Origin: JAWCLZ01 sp037443105
Lineage (GTDB): Archaea; Halobacteriota; JAWCLZ01
Direction of reading: 5' to 3'
Assembly: GCA_037443105.1 (NCBI GenBank)
Contig: JBBIOZ010000025.1
Coordinates: forward strand, 1-19,687
DNA length: 19,687 nt
The position numbers and the translations under genes are program-made. A model generated the notes under the pieces. The model was not told the DNA's origin, did no database searches, and was given only the letters and a program-made list of their open reading frames with translations. Shown here piece by piece: positions 15,801 to 19,687 of the stretch (position 1 is its first letter; each line of letters opens with the position of its first letter).

Positions 15801-16395
15801 CCGAGAGTATAATATCAACGCGCTCTATTCTTTCTCTCACTATATTCAATTCATCATAAGCTTGATCGGTTTTCTCGTCAAACTCCGCTACACCTGCGAT
15901 TTCATCTATTATTCTGCGTCTTTCAATCGGTGTCATTTCAATTATTCGCGTTACATCCCCTTGGAGAATCACATTGAAGCAATCTGGTGTTATCCTTGCC
16001 TTTGCAAGTTGATTTTGTATTTCACTGAGACTGCAAGCGCGGTCATTGAGGTAGAAGTAGCTGTAATAGCCGCTCTCAGTTTGCTTGACTCTCCTTGTAA
16101 TTACGACCTCATCCGAATTAATTGGCAATTCTCTATCGCGATTATCAAACTTTACTGTGACCTCCGCAAAGTCAGGGGATTTCCCATTGCCATCTTTATA
16201 TATCAAGTCGGTGAGCTTTTCAGCCCTCATTGTCTTAGAAGTGCTCAAGCCAAGGGCAAATAAAATGCTATCTATAATATTTGATTTTCCACTGCCATTT
16301 GGTCCTGAAACAGCCGTGAAGTCATCGAAAAAGGGTATTCTCACTTTTTTGCCGAATGATTTAAAGTTCTGCAGCACTATTTCCTTAATATACAC
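12859..16395 (-). CDS. smc: Chromosome segregation protein SMC
   Basis: This is an ATP-driven, ring-forming chromosome-organising protein with 1178 residues, normal for archaeal SMC. The N-terminal head has Walker A GPNGSGKSNI (31-40) and a Q-loop VILQGDVTRI. A long coiled coil runs to about residue 500. The hinge follows, with YGTIAELGKVDSKYAIALEF and GAITGGSAKS marking its limits, then the returning coiled coil. The C-terminal head has the signature LSGGEKS (1082-1088) and Walker B YIFDEID (1107-1113). The start is GTG 16395 (MYIKEIVLQNFKSFG), matching the family N-terminus. A TATA-like box is centred about 27 nt upstream, so a leaderless mRNA is likely. It overlaps scpA by 17 bp and heads the smc-scpA-scpB operon. 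Confidence 0.97.
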   Translation of the reverse strand: MYIKEIVLQNFKSFGKKVRIPFFDDFTAVSGPNGSGKSNIIDSILFALGLSTSKTMRAEKLTDLIYKDGNGKSPDFAEVTVKFDNRDRELPINSDEVVITRRVKQTESGYYSYFYLNDRACSLSEIQNQLAKARITPDCFNVILQGDVTRIIEMTPIERRRIIDEIAGVAEFDEKTDQAYDELNIVRERIERVDIILSEVEARLKQLEEERAHALKYQSLRDEKRRYEGMILISKLKSIEQDLESTIAEINRKQTRADALKAEFEKKRLNLAELESRLNALNAEIAAKGEGEQIQIKREIEAVLGEQVRCKNAIEYSQNEIIELDGERKRIFFEIDKAQSRIKEIESKIAEEEIRKTSVFIELEDKRRELEQINQKIAQADEEFAGIRNSLLELRAKFEGVKAEKNEFLRLKDRLLDSLRRKNSEISTSEQTLIEAKKQLEGVEIELENLENELKKFKQQKEEIELEERDLEAIAEKAKRELNEIDQKLRGLQQEYAKAEAMVKVAEEMSKYSPAVELILQAKRQKELPGIYGTIAELGKVDSKYAIALEFAAGVRMQCIVTDTDEDAARAIEYLKKRDQGRVTFLPLNKMQLKPPLKELPVMEGIIDYAINLISYDPKFDSAFWYVFGDTIVVANLDIARKLIGKYRMATLEGELIERAGAITGGSAKSRFKFAICEEEKLKLLAEEIAVQETNRIAVARKFESVQASKAALLKEKQAILMEIERFRLKQFELGERKQKLAATVQIQTAEIFNLEREKRNLGSEIAEVDKKIQIIEREASNISKEIEKLEKMLQASEIPALAKEADRLENEIKRFEARVNEIQSSIGSLNLEKKFIQSRIEEFRERAREIEAKRKKLEEKIAANEKMIKELEEKLERRRKREQELECELVGLKNDREMLYKEIVSKRSDLDSVQRELERIESWIKTLEVAKSELFKKVEQLKIEIEQSGVKSDEAVPNVEEINAKIAMLEREMLALEPVNMRAIAEYEEVLARQRELTSKRNTLSQERAAIIDRIEQYRLLKKQTFMVTFEGINLNFQNIFKELCDGRGELLLENPESPFEGGLLIIAHPQDRPAQRLEALSGGEKSITALAFIFAIQRYKPAPFYIFDEIDMFLDGVNAERVAKMIKKASEKAQFIVVTLRKPMIESADRTIGVTMQQNNISTITGVRLNQSAESF

Positions 16396-16417
16396 GGCCC
16401 ATCCCCATACCTCTATA

Positions 16418-16426
16418 ATAATATAG
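16418..16426 (-). promoter_or_regulatory. TATA box of the smc operon
   Basis: TCTATATTA on the minus strand is centred about 27 nt upstream of the GTG start of smc. The spacing suggests a leaderless transcript and helps confirm the GTG start. Confidence 0.5.
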
Positions 16427-16500
16427 ATTTATTTATTTAAAAAAGTTTCGTTTATTCTAGCCCTAGAAGATCTTTTAAAATAGGCTATTTTTATTATTAT

Positions 16501-16517
16501 AAGAAAAAGAAAAGGCT
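16501..16517 (-). terminator. T-rich terminator after the coiled-coil gene
   Basis: Immediately after the stop of the coiled-coil gene, the minus strand reads CCTTTTCTTTTTCTT, followed by more AT-rich sequence. Archaeal RNA polymerase stops at such U-tracts. It would separate the mcm transcript from the smc operon, which has its own TATA box. Confidence 0.45.
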
Positions 16518-16961
16518 TTACTTGCTCTCCTTCAGGCGCTTAAATAAATTGCCCTTTGCATCTAGAGGGGTGCTATCTTCAGCTTCAATGATGTCATTTT
16601 TGCTTTTGGTTCTCTCTTTCTTGATAGCAGCTGGCTTGGCCTCTATATAATCCGCTCTCTTTGCCTTTACCTTTTCTATCACGCCTGTTTTTGGAGAAAT
16701 CACATAGCGCTCTTCAAGCATCTCCTTTTCAGGAGCTGGTTTCAACTCTGGCTGCTTTAAACTTTCACCTTTCAATAGCTCCTCAATTTTTTTATCAATT
16801 GCAAGCAAATCAGCTTTTAGCTCCATTTGCATTTTAGCAATCTGCGCTTTAATTTCTTCAAGCGCGGTTTGCATTTGCTTAAATTGATTCTGCTCCTCTC
16901 CCCCAGCGCTCTCAAACTTCTTATGCAGTCTGGCTAAAAGTGTTTCATTTACTCCATTCAT
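16518..16961 (-). CDS. Unrecognised coiled-coil protein between mcm and smc
   Basis: No family is recognised. The 147-residue protein has a predicted coiled coil at residues 8-66 (heptad-like QMQTALEEIKAQIAKMQMEL). A Pro/Lys/Glu-rich region follows, then a short segment ERYVISPKTGVIEKVKAKRA, and a basic/acidic tail ending DAKGNLFKRLKESK. It has no cysteines and no membrane segment, and looks partly disordered, like an adaptor. It begins 46 nt after the mcm stop on the same strand, with GGTGTGAT just before the ATG, so it is probably co-transcribed with mcm. A role linked to the replisome or to SMC is only suggested by position. Confidence 0.75.
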   Translation of the reverse strand: MNGVNETLLARLHKKFESAGGEEQNQFKQMQTALEEIKAQIAKMQMELKADLLAIDKKIEELLKGESLKQPELKPAPEKEMLEERYVISPKTGVIEKVKAKRADYIEAKPAAIKKERTKSKNDIIEAEDSTPLDAKGNLFKRLKESK

Positions 16962-17007
16962 TTATCACACCGCTTGCTAATAAGAAGAGTAAAGATAAAA
17001 ATCTTTG

Positions 17008-19110
17008 CTAGGTCAGCTTAATGGTCTTCCCAGGCACTGGTTCATAGATATCGCCAAGCTGCTTTAGCTTTGCTATGAGTTCTTCTACCTTCTCACGTTC
17101 AATACCCTCCTTCACGGCTCTGCCGATCACTTCCTCCCTGGGAGCTGCGCCTGAGAATTCTCTTTCCAGTGTTCGAATTATATCCTTCAATATCTTTATT
17201 TTATCTCTCTGACTCTTAGAGGTGCCTACAGCTATTATATCAACATCAAATTTACCAGTTTCGGGATCGCGAGCTACTTTGCTGAGGCAATTCTCAACGA
17301 TTCTAATCACTCGTTTTGCATCTTCAATGGTAATTTTATCACTCATCCGCAGTCTAGCGCTTGCCTCTGCAAGTCTAACCAGAGCCTCCAGCTGTCGGGC
17401 AGTGATGGGTACCGGTGAGTCTAAGTCCTCCCCCTGTCTCCTTAAATTGAGATAGAAGTTAATCATACTTTCTCTAGCTTCATCCGTTAGAATCGGTATA
17501 ATTCGCCTCGCAATAGCTATATATTTGCGCAGCAGCTCAGGCTCTATCTCTGGCTTTATTGGCTGCATAGCGCGTTCGATGTCTCCTTTAGTTATATTAC
17601 TGCTAGGATTGCGCTTGGCATGGGCAGCTAATTCTCCAGCGTAATGTGCTCTTAAAATATGCTCTGCCATCTTAGAATCCATATCGACATTGGGTTTATC
17701 TGAGATTGGAAAAATCAAATCAAAGCGTGATAGCAGCGCAGGCGGAAGGTTAATTTGACTCGCAACCGGCTCAAAAGGGTCAAAGCGCCCTCCTTTTGGA
17801 TTTGCAGCTGCAAGTAAAGCACAGCGCGATTTTAAGCTTGCCATTATTCCTGCTTTCGCAACGCTTATGGTTTGCTGCTCCATGGCTTCGTGCAGGGCAC
17901 TTCTATCCTCAGGACTCATTTTATCGATTTCATCAACTGCAGCTATACCTCTATCCGCTAGCACAAGTGCGCCTGCTTCAAGCGTCCATCTACCATCTCC
18001 AAATTCGTCTCTAACAGCAGTAGCAGTCAGTCCAGCTGAAGTAGTGCTCTTACCACTGGTGTATATCCCTCTGGGAGCGAGGTTTATCACATAGCGAAGA
18101 AGCTGGGACTTAGCCACGCCTGGGTCGCCTATCAGGATTATATGTATATCTCCTCTAATTCGAGAGGAATCAGGCAGAAACTTTTCTACGCCTGAAACAA
18201 GCTGCAGCGCAATTGCTTCCTTGATCTCTTCATATCCATAAATCGATGGAGCGATTGACTTAATTATCTTCTCATATATATCTGGCTGCTGAGAAAGCTT
18301 GAAGATTTCCTCCTCCTCCTCCTTAGAAATTTCCAGTTCCTCGAATTCTTGCTCTATTAATTCTATGGAATTACACTCTAAGTAAACATCGTAAAAAGTT
18401 GTTTTACCAACACTCGTGGTGCGTTGATATTGACGTAAAATGCCAACCACTATTAAGCGATTGCCAGGCGTTACTCTACCAGCGAGGTCATCTTCAACGT
18501 CTACCACTAATGTTTGAGGCTGCTCACCGCCTTTTAAATCCTCTGGTGATTCCTGAATGGTTAGCTTTTGAGCATCAATAAACTTTGACTCATTTTGCAA
18601 TAGCCCGAAAGGACCCTTGCGGTCGCAATTTTCATCTTCACATCTCAATGGTTCCATGAACTTTGTACTTGGCTGAAGCACTCGAGTTACGTGGCCGCAG
18701 CGCATGCATTTGAATGCAGCTTCAACGATTCTGGGCCTAACTTCAGTTGCATTGCGAACTATACCTTCTATCGCTACTAACTTAGAAATATGTATGCTTC
18801 GTAAATGTCGAATTTGAGTCTTCTTCTCCAGTTTTATAACTCTAACGTGGGCTTGTTCTAGCTTTTTATAATCAGGTATGTCGATTGAACGCAGAGCTTC
18901 TTCAGCATTTCTCAGCACTTCACTTGGTCTTTCAATCAATTCATCTGCTAGATCCGCGCTATAGCGCACGATATCAGGGTACTCCACAATGAGGGATTTT
19001 TCCTCAGGATAGGCGTAAGCTAGATTCAGGATTTTATCCCAGTAATAGCGCTTGAAGAACTCCATCCAAATTGCTACACTTGAGCTTTCCAATTGTTTTA
19101 ATTCCATCAT
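17008..19110 (-). CDS. mcm: Replicative DNA helicase MCM
   Basis: This is the hexameric 3'-5' replicative helicase of archaea. The 700-residue protein has an N-terminal DNA-binding/oligomerisation region. Its zinc site is C135, C138, C157 and C162. The beta-hairpin region follows. The AAA+ core has Walker A GDPGVAKS (328-335), Walker B AAVDEID (390-396), sensor AAANPKGG and the arginine finger LSRFDLIF (R462). An Asp/Glu-rich linker (SKEEEEEIF) lies at about 262-270. A C-terminal winged helix starts near residue 630. The start ATG 19110 (ATG 19107 is also possible) has a TATA-like box centred about 26 nt upstream, which suggests a leaderless mRNA. There is no intein or frameshift. The coiled-coil gene follows 46 nt downstream. 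Confidence 0.97.
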   Translation of the reverse strand: MMELKQLESSSVAIWMEFFKRYYWDKILNLAYAYPEEKSLIVEYPDIVRYSADLADELIERPSEVLRNAEEALRSIDIPDYKKLEQAHVRVIKLEKKTQIRHLRSIHISKLVAIEGIVRNATEVRPRIVEAAFKCMRCGHVTRVLQPSTKFMEPLRCEDENCDRKGPFGLLQNESKFIDAQKLTIQESPEDLKGGEQPQTLVVDVEDDLAGRVTPGNRLIVVGILRQYQRTTSVGKTTFYDVYLECNSIELIEQEFEELEISKEEEEEIFKLSQQPDIYEKIIKSIAPSIYGYEEIKEAIALQLVSGVEKFLPDSSRIRGDIHIILIGDPGVAKSQLLRYVINLAPRGIYTSGKSTTSAGLTATAVRDEFGDGRWTLEAGALVLADRGIAAVDEIDKMSPEDRSALHEAMEQQTISVAKAGIMASLKSRCALLAAANPKGGRFDPFEPVASQINLPPALLSRFDLIFPISDKPNVDMDSKMAEHILRAHYAGELAAHAKRNPSSNITKGDIERAMQPIKPEIEPELLRKYIAIARRIIPILTDEARESMINFYLNLRRQGEDLDSPVPITARQLEALVRLAEASARLRMSDKITIEDAKRVIRIVENCLSKVARDPETGKFDVDIIAVGTSKSQRDKIKILKDIIRTLEREFSGAAPREEVIGRAVKEGIEREKVEELIAKLKQLGDIYEPVPGKTIKLT

Positions 19111-19130
19111 TTTTGGAATAGTAACTTTCT

Positions 19131-19140
19131 AAGATATAAT
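19131..19140 (-). promoter_or_regulatory. TATA box of mcm
   Basis: The minus strand ATTATATCTT is centred about 26 nt before the first ATG of mcm, which suggests a leaderless transcript. It lies about 25 bp from the 13-bp repeats. Confidence 0.5.
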
Positions 19141-19164
19141 TTAGATTTTGGTTAACATATTATC

Positions 19165-19203
19165 ATTTAAAATTATTATTTAAAATCAATATTTAAAATC
19201 AAA
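19165..19203. repeat. Three AT-rich 13-bp tandem repeats upstream of mcm
   Basis: ATTTAAAATTATT, ATTTAAAATCAAT and ATTTAAAATCAAA follow one another with an exact 13-bp period and an invariant ATTTAAAAT core. They lie in the 148-bp region between mcm and the tRNA gene, about 55 bp upstream of the mcm start. They could be regulator-binding direct repeats or a DNA-unwinding element; neither is shown. Confidence 0.7.
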
Positions 19204-19258
19204 CCACTAGGGCTGAAATGAGCTATTGCGTTGGAATTGATTTTTTTGCAGTGCTAAA

Positions 19259-19349
19259 TGGGGCTGCTGAGATTTGAACTCAGGTCTCCAGCATGCTGGC
19301 TTTAACAGTCCCCAAGCTGGAAGGATAGACCAAGCTACCCTACAGCCCC
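19259..19349 (-). tRNA. tRNA-Pro (anticodon GGG) with a 16-nt intron
   Basis: The minus strand folds as a complete cloverleaf. The acceptor stem is GGGGCTG/CAGCCCC (19343-19349 with 19260-19266) and the discriminator is A at 19259. The D-arm carries GG at 18-19, the anticodon stem is CCAGC/GCTGG, and the T-arm is CTGAG-TTCAAAT-CTCAG. The anticodon loop is interrupted after base 37 by 16 nt (19294-19309). Exon 1 ends TTGGGG, giving anticodon GGG, and exon 2 begins with T38. The splice region forms a bulge-helix-bulge: TTGG pairs with CCAG, with three-base bulges GGA and CAT cut after their second base. CCA is not encoded. TATA-like sequences lie at about 19363-19378. Confidence 0.9.
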
Positions 19350-19391
19350 TTTAGTAGATGCAATTATAAAGATAAATTCTTTTGCATCATC

Positions 19392-19418
19392 TCGTTGGTC
19401 AACGAATTGTTATTCGTT
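19392..19418. promoter_or_regulatory. Operator-like array between tRNA-Pro and the HTH regulator gene
   Basis: TCGTTG-GT-CAACGA (19392-19405) and AACGAAT-TGTT-ATTCGTT (19401-19418) are two overlapping perfect inverted repeats sharing the middle half-site. This gives three alternating CGTT/AACG elements. The array ends directly at the TATA-like TTATAAATTC (19421-19430) of the HTH regulator gene, where a bound repressor would block transcription factor access. Confidence 0.55.
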
Positions 19419-19452
19419 AATTATAAATTCTAATACATTAGAAAATAAGGTA

Positions 19453-19687
19453 ATGATGCAAGATGAGCGAGAAGATGTAAGAAAAAGACTTGCTGAAAAA
19501 ATGGCTGGGGAAATCACACTATCACCAAACCCTGGTGCAACTTTGCGGAAGTGGAGGAAGAACTTCGAGGTTACTCAAAACGATTTAGCTCATTTCCTTG
19601 GCATCTCGCCCTCAGTTATAAGTGACTATGAAAGCGGTCGTAGGAGATCTCCTGGCACATTGATCATCAGCAAAATCGTGGATGCTC
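19453..19687 (+). CDS. Archaeal XRE-type HTH transcriptional regulator, 3' part outside the window
   Basis: This frame starts at ATGATG (19453/19456) and is open to the right edge (78 residues). After a short leader (MAGEITLSPNPGATLRKWRK) comes a typical Cro/CI-type HTH, VTQNDLAHFLGISPSVISDY followed by ESGRRRSPG. The combination resembles the archaeal COG1709 family of predicted regulators. A TATA-like box lies about 28 nt upstream, and an AAGGT stands before the second ATG, so either start is possible. The operator-like array just upstream suggests autoregulation. It is divergent from tRNA-Pro. Confidence 0.85.
   Translation, partial: MMQDEREDVRKRLAEKMAGEITLSPNPGATLRKWRKNFEVTQNDLAHFLGISPSVISDYESGRRRSPGTLIISKIVDA

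Noticed and set aside
17796..18094. Two overlapping plus-strand frames inside mcm
   Set aside because: They are antisense to the conserved AAA+ core of MCM and have no coding features.
19111..19258. CRISPR-like repeats upstream of mcm
   Set aside because: The repeats are directly tandem with no spacers and only 13 bp long, so this is not a CRISPR array.

Overview
The window is archaeal and most likely from a euryarchaeon. The evidence is the gene set: DNA topoisomerase VI (top6B-top6A), an MCM helicase, archaemetzincin, Lrp/AsnC regulators, a COG1709-like HTH regulator, and a tRNA-Pro with a bulge-helix-bulge intron. Several genes also have a TATA-like box centred about 26-28 nt upstream of the start codon, as expected for leaderless archaeal mRNAs. 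The presence of smc-scpA-scpB together with MCM suggests a methanogen-, Archaeoglobus- or ANME-related lineage, but I cannot place it further.

Layout, left to right. Positions 1-3476 (minus strand) hold a stand-alone RAM-domain protein, then top6B and top6A with a 4-bp ATGA overlap, then a roadblock/LC7-like gene cut by the window edge. top6B contains a 10-N assembly gap with suspicious flanking sequence. Positions 3593-4575 (plus) hold three small unrecognised membrane-protein genes. Positions 4555-5476 (minus) hold amzA and a RimI-type acetyltransferase. Positions 5532-6419 (minus) hold an Lrp/AsnC regulator and an unrecognised 135-residue protein. The upstream region of the regulator has two TTGTT/AACAA palindromes 18 bp apart. 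Positions 6615-7619 (plus) hold a nucleotidyltransferase-cupin fusion with a leaderless-type promoter. Positions 7639-11442 (minus) hold a polyamine-type ABC transporter in the order potD-potA-potB-potC. In it potD is split by a 5-bp tandem duplication and the potA C-terminus is frameshifted. Positions 11559-11630 (plus) may encode a 23-residue Lys/Glu peptide.

Positions 11657-19110 (minus) form a chromosome-maintenance block. It reads mcm, then a coiled-coil protein of unknown function, then smc-scpA-scpB with overlapping genes. Beyond it lie three AT-rich 13-bp tandem repeats, the intron-containing tRNA-Pro(GGG) (minus), and the start of a divergent HTH regulator with an alternating CGTT/AACG operator-like array.

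Functionally the window is dominated by replication (MCM), chromosome organisation (SMC-ScpAB) and DNA topology (Topo VI). The transporter operon looks as if it is decaying or carries sequence errors. Nothing here is an obvious defence system, CRISPR array or mobile element. The least explained parts are the membrane trio, the Lrp-linked gene, the coiled-coil gene between mcm and smc, and the small Lys/Glu ORF. No gene-free stretch exceeds 300 bases; the longest is the 195-bp region upstream of the lrp gene, whose contents are described.
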